64,000 nucleotides of DNA from Saussurea involucrata. Taxonomy: Eukaryota; Streptophyta; Magnoliopsida; Asterales; Asteraceae. Made by a program: the position numbers and the translations under genes. This document shows, in pieces, positions 10,510 through 21,153 of this stretch. Under the pieces are notes generated by a model. It was not told the DNA's origin and ran no database searches. It saw only the letters and a program-made list of their open reading frames with translations. The DNA is taken from NCBI GenBank assembly GCA_033807775.1, contig CM066312.1:26385696-26449695 (forward strand). The letters are read 5' to 3'. Position 1 is the stretch's first letter. Each line of letters begins with the position of its first letter.

Positions 10510-11278
10510 TGTTGGGTTTTTGTTCAAAATACGATTTCAAAAACCATAACATTTTGCAACGGAAGCTTAAAATTTGAACAACATTGAAAACATTTCAACA
10601 CCCACCAAGGATCCATTTGCATGAACATGAAAGATTAAAACATACATAGGGGGTTTCTAGAAAATACAACCTTTGAAGTCCTTTGCAAAGTCTTCTAGTT
10701 GGAGAAGATAGAGATGGCAAGAACTCAAGCAAGAGCTCCTCTAGAGTAGTCCACCAACAAGCTCCAACACCAAATGTATGCTAGTACCTTCTTGAAGAAA
10801 GATGCAAAAGAGAGCTTCTAGTTCAACTCTACAATAGACTTGAAATGAGAAGAAGCAAAAACCCACCAAAAATGGTGGTTTTCGGCCGAAGTCAAGAGAG
10901 GGAGAGAGGAGAGTGAATTTTTGCAAGTGTCTTTCAAATTCCAAGTCTTCTCTCTTTTTGTCAAAACACAAGACAAGCTCTTCATTTTCTATTGGACCAC
11001 AAAAGGGTCCAATGGTCTGCATATTGCCACCCAACATGGCCAATGAAATAAAAGAAGGCCATGCAATTTTATACTTTTAACCCTTCTAGTTTAAAATGGT
11101 TAAAATCACATTTTAACTATTTTAAACTTTCTCCTTTTAATTTTAGTTACATATGAGTCCATCATATGTATTAAAAAACTAAAATATTAATATTTGCATC
11201 TATAATATTATGAATCATATTCATTTATATTTTCAAGAAATAATTAATATTTATCAAGAATCAAATTCTTATAAATAA
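10510..11278 (-). repeat. Shared LTR of T, left part
   Basis: The sequence matches 36520 to about 37295 in the outer LTR, starting at the same TGTTGGGTTTTTG edge. It stops at 11278 where LINE L1 begins; the remaining ~103 bp of the LTR reappear at 24571-24673. An open stretch at 10741-11043 is discounted because its reading frame is not longer than chance between the two LTR copies. Confidence 0.85.
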
Positions 11279-11597
11279 CAAAAAAAAATTGGAAAGGAGG
11301 TGGCACTCCTGGCAATATATAAACAGAAAAAAAATAAAGTACACCTAAATGGCGAGGGACTCCCTCCCAAAAATGAACTCCAACCAAAAGATAGGACAGG
11401 CCCTACCCAAGGCGGAGAACCAAACTAACGAAAACCTAGCGTTACAACCAAACAAAAGCCACAAAACAACAAGCCAAAAGTAGCAAAGAGAAGAAACAAG
11501 CCACATGACAAATAAAATGACAAAAAACTTAGCGAGAACCAGCGCCACCCAACGGGCTAATCCACCATCGAAATTGACAAATCCATAGACAACACCC
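11279..11597 (-). other. 3' UTR of LINE L1
   Basis: Sequence downstream of the zf-RVT domain. It ends in the GGAAAGGAGG(T/C)GGCACTCCTGGCAATAT block that also ends the second LINE at about 38335, confirming that both are 3' ends of related elements. The second copy has a run of six T on the + strand (poly-A on the - strand), while here the tail is reduced or lost. Confidence 0.65.
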
Positions 11598-14078
11598 TTA
11601 TTGTCCCGAAACCAACCTGAAACCACCACCCAACAGCCGCATCTCAACCACGCGATGAATATCAGCCACTAACTGCTGAACACTCCATTTCTTAGTCGAG
11701 AAAAGGCAATCATTCCTCTCATGCCAAATATAATAGATAGTTGCCGAAAACAACAACTTTTGCCACAAATTCGTGAATCTCCAACGCCCATGCCGAATAT
11801 CTTCCAGGATGACTGACCAAGTATTCGAAATCAACGAAACCTGCAAAGAGGTCTTAATACAAGACCAGACCTGGGCCGAGAAGGGGCAATCAAAAAACAG
11901 ATGAGCATGTGAATCCAAGCAAACACTACACAATGAACACTTTAACGATCCCGCATCGCTTCTCCAGGCTTGCATCCTATCTTGCGTCGGAAGACGCATC
12001 TGGAATGCTAACCAAACACAAAAAGCATGCTTTGGAATATGTTTAGAGAACCAACAAACCCCATACCAAAACACCTTATCATAAGGGCCATCCAAGGTAT
12101 CCCAAACCTCCGAAACCGTAAACCTGGTAAGCTAGTGACGACGATTCAGCCACATGATCTGATCCTAAATCCCCGGAAAAAGGCATGGCACCGTAACCAC
12201 CTGAAGATCCGAACATCGACGCACCCACTCATGCGGCCAAACCTGCTGTATGGAACCAATAACATCTGTAACTGTAGAGTCCTTAGAGAATCCAGTCGCA
12301 TGAACCACTCTGTATGAGAGATACCTCGAAAGGTGGCCAACCGATAGCCACTTATCCTCCCAAGCATTCGTAGAATTCCCATCGCCCACAACATGCATAA
12401 AATATGGCCGAAATTTCTCCCGAAGATCAAGCAACCTATGCCAAACCCAAGTAGACGAACTGGATGGGATAACATTCCACAAACTAGAGTCCCACAAGCG
12501 ACGCACATGAACCCACGAAACCCATAATGAATCACGCTTCCGCAAAATATCCCATAAGTGCGCGGAAAGAAGGCATCTATTCCATAGCGCAAGCCGTTTT
12601 AAGCCCAAGCCACCCATTTCCTTCGGTTTATAAACTTCACTCCAGGCAAGACGAGCTCTATGTCTCGAGCTATCACAATGAGCGCATAAAAAATCTCTGA
12701 ATAGTCTTTCTAAATCATGCAATACCGAAGTAGGAACCAAAAAGACCATCATCCAATACAATTGCAAGGACTCTAAAACCGATTTAATCAACTGTAAGCG
12801 ACCACCAAAAGATAAGAACTTTGCTTTCCAGTTTACAACTCGAGCACGCACCTTAGCGATTAAAGGCTGAAAATCGACCACACGAAGGCGTTTAGACGAG
12901 AGAGGTAACAACTGAGAGATAGCATCTCTAACCGACTGATCTACATTCGAAAAGTATACTGAGCTTTTGGCCATACTTGGACGCAACCCCGAAGCATCCG
13001 CAAAATCATCCAAAGCATGCATTAAAACTCGAACCGATACATAACCATTGGTAAAAACCATAAGATCATCCGCAAAGCATAAATGTGTCAAATGCGTTCG
13101 AGTACATCCTTTATGAAATCGGAAATTACCATCCACCTCGATACGTCTCCGAAGAAAGCATGAAAACGCCTCCATGACCAATGTGAACAGATAGGGAGAA
13201 AGAGGGCATCCTTGACGAATCCCACGAGCCCCCCTAAAGAAACCATGAGATTCAGCATTAACAATCACCGAATAGGACGTGGTGGTTACAAGTTCCATAA
13301 TCCAATGGCGCATGATGGGATGAAATCCCATCCCCTCAAGCACTACATAGAGGAAACCCCAGTCTACCGTATCATAAGCCTTTTGAATATCGATCTTAAA
13401 AGCACAATTCGGAGAAGCCGTCACTCTATCATAACCGACCAATAGCTCATGGGCCATCATGATGTTATCAGAAATACGCCTACCCGGAATAAAAGCCGAC
13501 TGGTTTGGACTAACCAAACCATCAAGGAACTCACGAATCCTCCACGAAATGATCTTACTTATGCATTTATAAACAACCTTACACAACGAGATAGGACGAT
13601 ATTCCGTCACCTTAAAAGCGTTAGGTGACTTTGGAATGAGGCAGATCGACGTATGATTAACTTCACGAGCTAAGCGACCCCGATAAAAAAAATCTTGAAC
13701 AGCAAGAGCCACATCCGCACCAACAATGTCCCGAGAAGCCATAAAAAACTTCGCTGAGAACCAGTCCGAACCCGGCGCACAGTCATCCCCAATAGCAAAC
13801 ATGGCAGTTTTGACTTCCTCCGTAGTGATAGGGCGAATCATAAAGTTCGTGTCCGCAATCGAAAGCTTGGCCTGAAACAGATCATTCGGTAATCCCGGAT
13901 TAAGCAAAGGGTCCCTCTCCCCAAGAATATGCTGGAAATGATCCACAAAAACATGCTCCACACCCGGACCACTTACCACGGTACCACTAGCATCCATTAC
14001 CGAATCCACCCGAGAGTGATGCTTTCGTTCCATAACCGAGCGGTGGAAAAAATCCGTATTAGAGTCACCGTCAGATAA
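11598..14078 (-). pseudogene. LINE ORF2: reverse transcriptase and zf-RVT
   Basis: The reverse transcriptase runs from 14033 down to 12165 (622 codons open). Motifs in order: AFIPGRRISDN, GCPLSPYLFT and the catalytic LCFADDLMVF. It then continues in another frame from about 12095 to 11598 with a zf-RVT domain (WFSKHIPKHAFCVWLAF, CSLCSVCLDSHAHLFFDC), the zinc-binding C-terminal region of plant L1 reverse transcriptases. One frameshift near 12100-12165 separates RT from zf-RVT. The first ~60 codons (to 13853) are a second copy of sequence also present at 15713-15893. Confidence 0.88.
13853..14078. repeat. 226-bp direct duplication, left copy
   Basis: This stretch of the LINE, from CCGCAATCG to TCAGATAA, recurs at 15713-15938 at a constant offset of 1860 bp with about three substitutions. 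The two copies flank the solo LTR exactly. It is far too long to be a normal target-site duplication of an LTR element (5 bp). Confidence 0.9.
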
Positions 14079-15712
14079 ATACCCCGGGTAAGTCCGTTAG
14101 TTAAATCCCCATTCCGTTAAATTTAATTAACTTTAAAGTTGGAAGTTTAGGGTAAGATTGGGTTAAATTAGGAGTTAAGGGTGTTTTGGGTCATTAATGG
14201 ATAGTTTAAGGTTTAGAGGATAAATATTGGTTAGATATTATCTCTTGGTAATCAGATAATTCAAAAATATCAGAAACTCAGATATTATCATAAGGTGTGT
14301 GTGTGTGTTTTGTGGAGAAAGGAAGAAAAAAGAAGAAAAGAGGTTTTGGAGTTAGGGTTTCAATTTGGTGCAATTGGAAGTAGTTACAGGTATGTTTCCT
14401 TTACTAATTATGTTTATAATGGTTAGTAGATTGTTTCTATCGGTCTAGAATCAACATAATCGATCTGGTGTAAACCTCAGCCGAATTCTGGGTGAATTTT
14501 GGGTAAACCGACAGTGGTGTCCGGATACGTTGAAGGTGTCCGGATAGCACTGTTGGTAGTGTCCGGGTAGTTCTGTCGATGGTGTCCGGATGATATATTA
14601 GTGGTGTCCGGACGATTCTTTTATCCGGGTAAGTTTCTTTTTCCTATGTTTACCGGATAGAATTGGATACCGGGTAGTACCCGGATCACTTTGGTGTCCG
14701 GATGACGTCCGGATTATATAAGTTATCCGGAAAAGTCCTGTTGTCCGAAAAAGTTGTGTTGTCCGGAAAAGTTGAGGTATCCGGATACTTTAGCTGTTTG
14801 GTTATTTTTAACTAGTTTTTGAATGAGGACTGAATAAGGTTTTCTTAGGGGAACATTTGAAGATTTGAGTTCTTTAGAGTTCTTAGCCTTAGTAAGACTT
14901 ATGTGTTTTATGTGGTAAAGAGATATCTGTATCTATGTGTTACAGATCCTGTGAATTCTGGGTAAAAGACTGAACCTGTTTAGAAGGCTTGGGAACGTGT
15001 TGATAAGTAATCAGGTGAGTTGTACTTTAAAAACGTTTTTAACTGGAATACGTATATGTGTGGATTGGGAATGAAATAGTTGATGACTATGTGTTTATAT
15101 GTGAATTATAATATAGTGAGGTATTATATTTACATGAGTATTATAATGTGTTATAATACGTTGGCCGGGTCTAGGACCGGTGTGTTTGGCTATAGAATCC
15201 GTATAGCGTTGTTTGGCTGTAGATGTTGTGCAGCGTTGTATATTATTAGTTGGCTTGCTACCACTAATATGGCCAGGAAGAAGTGAGAAGGAAAGGTACA
15301 TGATGTGTGAGCTTAATTGGATATATGTAATTATATGATGTGATTTATATGAATGAAGTTTATATAAATGGTTTTTAAACTAGCAGGGGTTTTTCACTTA
15401 GACCATCGGGTCTAACCCTCATTTTGTTTTAAAAATATGTATTCCAGGTGGCGGATCAAGTAAGGGCAAGTAAATAGAGTACGAATTGGAAGGCTAGTGA
15501 GAAGGACTATAAGATGAAGTTTTTGACTTATTTAGTAGTTGTATTGAAATGTTAAATGTTATGTATGTAAATAGTACAAGGATTGTATTTCAAATGTTTT
15601 CTTTCTATTGTAAAAGACTACTGGACCGTACTTGAAATGTGAAGTTTGTTTGTTACATCTATTTGTGTTATATTGCGTGTTATGTTGTGTATATGGGATA
15701 AGGGATGTTACA
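14079..15712 (+). mobile_element. Probable solo LTR (about 1.63 kb) inside the LINE
   Basis: No coding capacity, no primer site and no internal domain. It starts ATACCCCGGGTAAGTCC and ends GATGTTACA, which looks like a TGTAA...TTACA gypsy-type LTR whose first bases are merged with the flank. It carries (TG)n, a purine-rich run near 14320-14340 and many CCGGA/CCGGG motifs at 14520-14790. It is flanked by the 226-bp duplication rather than a 5-bp one. Confidence 0.6.
14515..14790. repeat. CCGG-rich short repeats in the solo LTR
   Basis: More than a dozen copies of TGTCCGGA, ATCCGGA or CCGGGTA-like words occur within about 280 bp, several as TCCGGAAAAGTT spaced ~20 bp. The leader of element H (33790-34380) has a similar array. 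Confidence 0.6.
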
Positions 15713-15938
15713 CCGCAATCGAAAGCTTGGCCTGAAACAGATCATTCGGTAATCCCGGATTAAGCAAAGGGTCCCTCTCCCCAAAAATATGCTGGAAATG
15801 ATCCACAAAAACATGCTCCACACCCGGACCACTTACCACGGTACCACTAGCATCCATTACCGAATCCACCCGAGAGTGATGCTTTCGTTCCATAACCGAG
15901 CGGTGGAAAAAAGCCGTATTAGAGTCACCCTCAGATAA
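15713..15938. repeat. 226-bp direct duplication, right copy
   Basis: Near-identical to 13853-14078. This copy is continuous with the LINE endonuclease-RT linker to its right (15939 onward); the left copy is continuous with the RT to its left, so each copy has one native flank. Confidence 0.9.
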
Positions 15939-16737
15939 CCAACGTACCTTCGCCCGTTGCCGGAAATTCTCCTCCTCCACCAGTAAGGCGTCCTGATAGG
16001 CACCCATTACATGAGCTAAATCCTGCTGCAACAGATCATTGGATGGATCTAAATCCACCACCTTTTGCACCTCATCCACTTCGATACGAAGATCTTTAAC
16101 CCGCTTAGAAAGACTCCCATGCATAGAACGAAGTCTACGGAGGGGAGTTTTAGTAGCTTTCAAACGGGTCAGCAATTTAAACATCAAGGAGCCATCCACA
16201 CGAAGAGTCCAAGAATCAGCAACTGTCGCTAAGAAATCAGCATGATGAACTAAAAAATTGTCAAATTTAAACGGTCGATTTCCCTTTACCACAACACTTT
16301 CCACCGTAGTGACCATAGGAGCATGATCTAAGACTCCCCTTGGCAAAAACTTGGTCGAAACACCAGAAAATTCATCACCAAGACAAGTATTCATCATTAC
16401 ACGATCCAACTTCCGCACAACACCTCTACCCCCTCTCGGCTTTTGAACCCAAGTATAGAGAATTCCAGAAAACCGAACATCAAAAATGTTAAGAACACCA
16501 ACACAATCCAAAAAATCTGCCATGCCATGATCAATTCGGGAATACCCACCCTCACTCTCCTCCGGATGTAAAACAGTGTTAAAATCACCCATTAGAAGCC
16601 AAGGCTGGGATGAAACAAAATTACCAAAATGAAGCAAGTTCTCCCACAAGATGCGACGCCGAATAGCATTATTATCACCATAGATAACCGAAATAAAAAA
16701 GAAGTCTGTCGAACCTCAAAGACAAATCTTACAATGC
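15713..16737 (-). pseudogene. LINE ORF2: endonuclease, C-terminal part, and linker
   Basis: Read on the - strand, this continues the endonuclease that starts at 24269, after removal of element G. It shows WLLMGDFNTV (catalytic D and N) and RGVLDHAPMV (the DH motif), the standard EEP/APE-type residues of L1 endonucleases, then a charged linker (RLKATKTPLRRLRSMHG) and the FFHRSVMERKHHSRV segment leading to RT. The part near 16650-16740 is shifted in frame. Confidence 0.82.
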
Positions 16738-16742
16738 ATAAC
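16738..16742. repeat. Target-site duplication of element G, left (ATAAC)
   Basis: ATAAC directly precedes the LTR start at 16743 and is repeated at 24007-24011 after the right LTR. Confidence 0.92.
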
Positions 16743-18062
16743 TGATAACGCCACTTTTTGGCGTTATTTCCGGTTCTCAAACCAATGAGATTGGCTTGTA
16801 TTCAAGTAAAAAGGCGTGTATTTTACGGCTTATCTAGTGATTTACACAGGTTATTTAAAAGGCGACATTCCTCGAGAAAAGAAGCTAAAAAGAGCCCAAA
16901 ATGATTCCAAACGAAGCCTAACGGAAGCCCAAAAGCCAAGCCCAAGACCCGCGACCGAACCAGGACCCGACCCGCGAACCATAAATCGACCCACGCTGCA
17001 AAAACAACACGCGCGACTTACCACGCGAATTCCAGCTTTATTAATCGGGTTTTAGGTCACTTTTCGGTATCAGGCGGACGGCAGACGATCCAGAGTAGTT
17101 CCGGGGCGATTTTGGGCGATTTTTCGAAGTCCTCGAGGTCACGATACAGAGCCGATCACGATTACATTCAAGACGGAGCGTAGAGACGAACACGAGAGGG
17201 AGTTTTCATCACTTTTTACCACCATTTCACTTTTACATTTGATCATGTTTACATTCACCTTTGAATACTTTTCTCTTATGTTTGAATCCACCACCGACAT
17301 GAACTAACCGATTCGTGTTGGGGGTTAGAATGAATTCGGTTTTTAAGCATGTAACGAATTGATTTGAACTTTTATCAGTTTCTCCTTATTAATTGAAGCA
17401 TGTGATTTTGTTCTTAACGCTTTTGTGAATTTGGCCAGTTTACAATTGATTTGTTGATTAGCAATTAAGTTCGTGAGAATTAACTGCTATTTAGACTTAG
17501 GAATTGCATGCCTAAAGCCCAAAAAGGTGATAGAGATATACCAAGTAAGCTTTAGTCCCATTTAAACCGTTAGGTTATTATTGAGAGATAAAATCTAGCC
17601 AATTTAACATAAATCGAGTACTTAATGTGTTTTGAAATCCATGGGAGAGATCGAGAGATTGAACCTATCCTTTTCAGAATAAAATCCGTTGTTATTCGAA
17701 AGAAAGCAATGGTGATCTTTAAAAGATTTGGGAGTCATTAAGAGGATTAACTGGTAACTGTTTTGAGTCAATTATTTGCATGTGTAGAATTTAAGGATTT
17801 CCAACCCTCAACTTTCTCTCTATCGAAGTCTTTAAAGATGTTCTGTTTGTCTTGTGTTTGTGTTGATTTTGTTTATTGCCAGAATTTAGTTTAAAACCCA
17901 TCTTCCAAATTTGACAGTCCAGTTAATAGAGCCTATAGTAATCGTGGTACTTAGTTCCTAGTTCCCCGTGATTCGATACTCGTACTTTCCAAGTACTATT
18001 ACTTGACTTCGACCCGTACACTTGCGGTAAGATTCGCGGGGTGTTAAAAAAACCCCGTGTCA
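16743..18062 (+). repeat. 5' LTR of element G (1320 bp)
   Basis: It begins TGATAACGCCAC and ends CCCCGTGTCA, matching 22679-24006. Compared with the 3' LTR it lacks ~44 bp near 17027 (including the right arm of a 24-bp palindrome) and has ~36 bp extra near 17110-17150; otherwise only scattered substitutions. Confidence 0.92.
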
Positions 18063-18068
18063 AGTTTC

Positions 18069-18086
18069 TGGCGCCGTTGCCGGGGA
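18069..18086 (+). promoter_or_regulatory. Primer-binding site of element G
   Basis: TGGCGCCGTTGCCGGGGA starts six bases after the LTR end. This sequence is the usual primer site of Athila/Tat-clade gypsy elements. Confidence 0.85.
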
Positions 18087-18221
18087 ACTAGTTGTAGCTA
18101 ATAGCACTACCATCTATACGCGCTATTAGATTGGGCATTTTCTTTTCTTGTTATTTTTTCTATCACTTTCAGTTTTTGGATTATTGACGTTGCTTTCTCC
18201 TTTTCAGGTACCACTTGGTTT

Positions 18222-20465
18222 ATGCCAAGGACAACCCGAGGAAAAGAGATCGAACAATTTGATCCGGAGATCGAAAGAACCGCTCGTCGGCTGCGTAAGG
18301 AAGCGAAAGCCAAAAGAAATCTGAAATTCGAGATGTCCGACGACGAGAGACCACCTCGCCGCAACAATCCACCACCACCTCCAGAAAGGGTGCCTATGCG
18401 GTCGTTTGCCGACCCGAATGTGGCAACGGCCCGCATAGGTATCCAAACGCCTACCACTGCGGCTAACTACTTTGAGATAAAGCCGAGTACCATAGTAATG
18501 GTACAACAGAATCAGTTCGGGGGAGCACCAACTGAAGACCCTCATGCACATCTCCGCGCATTCGAGAGGATTTGCAGCACCTTCAAGATCAACGGGATGG
18601 AGGAGAACGCAATCAAACTGAGGCTGTTCAGATTTTCACTAAAAGGTCGAGCTGAAATATGGATTGAAGGCCTACCATCAGACCTTATCACCACGTGGGC
18701 ACAGTTAAAGGAAGCTTTCCTCCAGAAATTCTTCCCACCGGGAAGAACCGCACAGTTAATGGCCGACATTACGCACTTCGCGCAATGGGATCAGGAAACA
18801 TTATACGAAGCTTGGGAGAGGTATAAGGACATGTTGAAGAAGTGTCCACATCACGGTCTTCATGGGTGGGTCATAATCCAAACGTTCTTTGGAGGCCTTC
18901 ACCCACAATTCAAGAACGATATTACGGCTGCAGCGGGGGGAGCTCTCATGAACAAAACCTATGAAGAAGCAGTCGAGCTGATCGAGAACCTTGCCGAACA
19001 TAGCTACTCCACTCCACGATCATCCATTGCACGAGTAGCAAATGTTCGGGAATCGGATGAGCTTTAGGAGATTAAAACCCAATTAGCAGCGATTACGAGC
19101 CATTTGCAAGCAATCAGTATTCAAGAACCTGATCAAGTCCATTTTGTGGCGAACCGGAACCAACCGAGAAACGATCCTTTCTCGAACACTTACAACGAGG
19201 GGTGGAAAAAGCATCCCAATCTTTCGTGGAATCAGCCCGGTCAACCACAATCAGGTAATTTTTCTAACTCTTCTAATTTTTCTCAAACTAATAATGTTTA
19301 TCGTCCTCCAGGATTTCAGCAAAGAAATGAAGGATCATCCGGGGAGAAGAAGCCGGGCCTTGAAGACATGATGATGAAGTTCATGTCAAAAATGGACAGC
19401 ACGGTCGGAGAGCTAGCGAGCACGGTGAATACGGTAAAAGCCGCAACTGAGCAGAATACAGCCGCAATCAAAATTCTCGAGATGCAGGTAGGGCAGATTT
19501 CTGAAGCCTTACAAACCCGACCTCCCGGAGCATTTCCAAGTATGGCCGAAAAGTGGAATCAAGAGAATTGCAATGCCATCTATCTTAGAGATGGCAAGGA
19601 GCTGAATAAGGAGCCAGCAAAGGAAGCCGAGAATCAGGTGAAGATCAGTGACATGGATGCATTAGAGGCTGATGAAGAGCGTATGAGAAGTGAAGAGAAA
19701 AAGTAAGACGTGACACCGCCGGTCAAGCCGGAAATCCCACAAGTGCCTTACCCGAGCAGGCTGAAAGCAAACAAGGATGATGTTCATTTTGCTAAATTTC
19801 TTGATGTCTTTAAAAAACTAACCATTAATATTCCGTTTGCAGATGCTCTCACCCAAATGCCCTCTTACATGAAATTCATGAAAGAGATCCTTTCCAAGAA
19901 GAGGGCAATCGACCATCAGGCTACCGTTGCACTCACTGAAGAGTGCAGCGCCATCTTTCAGAATAAGCTTCCCCAGAAGCTCAACGATCCAGGGAGTTTT
20001 TCTATCCCTATCCAAATTGGGAAGTTTTCATTTAATAAAGTGTTATGTGATTTAGGGGCGAGTATTAATTTGATGCCCCTTTCTATTTTCAGGAAACTTG
20101 GATTGGGAGAGGTGAATCCCACATTCATGACACTTAAGCTGGCTGATCGGTCGATAAGATATCCATATGGGGTGATCGAAGACGTGCTAATCAAAGTTGG
20201 TAAGTTTTACTTCCCTGTCGACTTCGTGGTGATAGACATAGATGAGGACGAAGAGGTCCCGATGATCTTGGGACGATCTTTCCTGGCCACGAGCCGGGCT
20301 CTGATTGATATGGAAGAGGGTGAGATCACGTTCCGAGTTGGAGGTGAAAACGTGAGATTCAAGTTACTGGAAAGAGGAAGTGGTGAAAGAAAAGAAGGAG
20401 GAGAGAAATCCGCGGGAAATCGCAAGTGTAGGCGATTCGAGTCCGCGGATACTGAGCCGAGTTGA
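18222..20465 (+). pseudogene. gag: Gag-protease of element G
   Basis: One frame of 748 codons from the ATG at 18222 to 20465, broken by stops at 19065 (TAG) and 19704 (TAA). Residues ~1-90 are basic and variable. Residues ~90-270 form the retrotransposon Gag domain (AHLRAFERICSTFK, EAFLQKFFPPGRTAQL, YEAWERYKDMLKKCPHHG). A Gln/Asn-rich stretch with PPGFQQ follows. The protease-like domain (about 19970-20360) has SIPIQIG, the active-site region CDLGASINLMP and VPMILGRSFLATSRALID. Asp-Leu-Gly-Ala in place of DSGA is usual for Athila. No RT, RNase H or integrase follows; after 20465 the sequence resembles the region downstream of pol in Athila elements (GGTGAGAGGCAACCCACC). Confidence 0.87.
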
Positions 20466-20710
20466 AACCGCATAGTCGTGCCACGACTTTAAATACGGCG
20501 CTGGGTGAGAGGCAACCCACCAAGGTTAGTTTCCGTTCTTTATTATTATTTTTATCTTGTGTGTTTTAATTCCGAAAAAAAACCATAAAAATCGAAAAAA
20601 TCGAAAAAGTCAAAAATAGCTGAAACAGGGACATACGCGACTTGTCACGCGGTTTGCATACCGCGCAGCAAGTCGTGGGGCACTCTGTTGGTTTTCTGAA
20701 ACAGAGAGTT

Positions 20711-20754
20711 ACGCGGTTTGACACGCGACTTGCAAGTCGCGGGCTAAACCGCGG
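20711..20754. repeat. Nested palindromes in element G
   Basis: An 18-bp perfect palindrome, CGCGACTTGCAAGTCGCG (20724-20741), is flanked by CGCGGTTT (20712 onward) and its complement AAACCGCG (about 20746-20753). Related words (GCGACTTG, GCGGTTTG) also occur at 20637-20680. In the 3' LTR a 24-bp palindrome with the same core lies at 22957-22980. Confidence 0.8.
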
Positions 20755-21014
20755 GAGTCCATTTGCCTCGTTTTTCGTTTTGCGTGCAGTTTTTCTTTCT
20801 TTTCTCGCTTTGTGTGTTTCTGTTCCAGTATTTTTGCTTTGTGCTTTGTTTCCTTTGTCTCGTTGTGCATGATCTCTCCGTCTTCTCCGCTAAGTGCTCA
20901 AACCTTTTCAAGAAAATCTCCTCTGGCCGGGCAAAACAGGTACGTTCTAATCATTTCTCTGCTAAAAGAGTGGTGTTTGATGTGTTGTTCTATTTTAATT
21001 GCACGAGATGCAAC

Positions 21015-21153
21015 AAACCTAAGTTTCACTTAGGTTTGGGGTGCCTCATTTTTGAACCATCTACACACTCACATTAGACCCTGTGCAAACCTCGGTTTCA
21101 CCGAGGTTTGGGGTTGGTTTTTATTTGGCAAACCTAGGCCACGGCCTAGGTTT
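21015..21153. repeat. Three successive covariant hairpins in element G
   Basis: Stems: AAACCTAAGT/ACTTAGGTTT (21015-21037), AAACCTCGGT/ACCGAGGTTT (21087-21109), AAACCTAGGC/GCCTAGGTTT (21130-21153). Loops are 3-4 nt. The outer six pairs are constant and the inner ones differ while pairing is kept. Each is followed by GGGGTGCC, GGGGTTGG or CGGGTGCC. Confidence 0.85.

Noticed and set aside
10741..11043. 100-codon open frame on the - strand inside the T shared LTR
   Set aside because: The equivalent in the outer LTR (36751-36954) is shorter, with a different start; it lies in LTR sequence and has no domain. Conservation is explained by the DNA being an LTR pair.
11598..12095. Considered as a host zinc-finger gene
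   Set aside because: This zf-RVT domain is the known C-terminal part of plant LINE reverse transcriptases and lies directly after RT.
15080..15301. Opposed short open frames within the solo LTR
   Set aside because: Both strands are open by chance in an AT-rich repeat; there is no domain or conservation.
14079..15712. Considered as a Helitron or DNA transposon because of the long flanking duplication
   Set aside because: No terminal inverted repeats of a DNA transposon and no Helitron 3' hairpin with CTRR; TGTAA/TTACA-like ends and LTR-like content fit a solo LTR better.
20642..21077. Overlapping + strand frames (Phe/Ser/Leu-rich) after the G protease
   Set aside because: They cover palindromes and hairpins; the hydrophobic look comes from T-rich DNA. 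An envelope-like reading for Athila was considered, but there is no frame of sufficient length.
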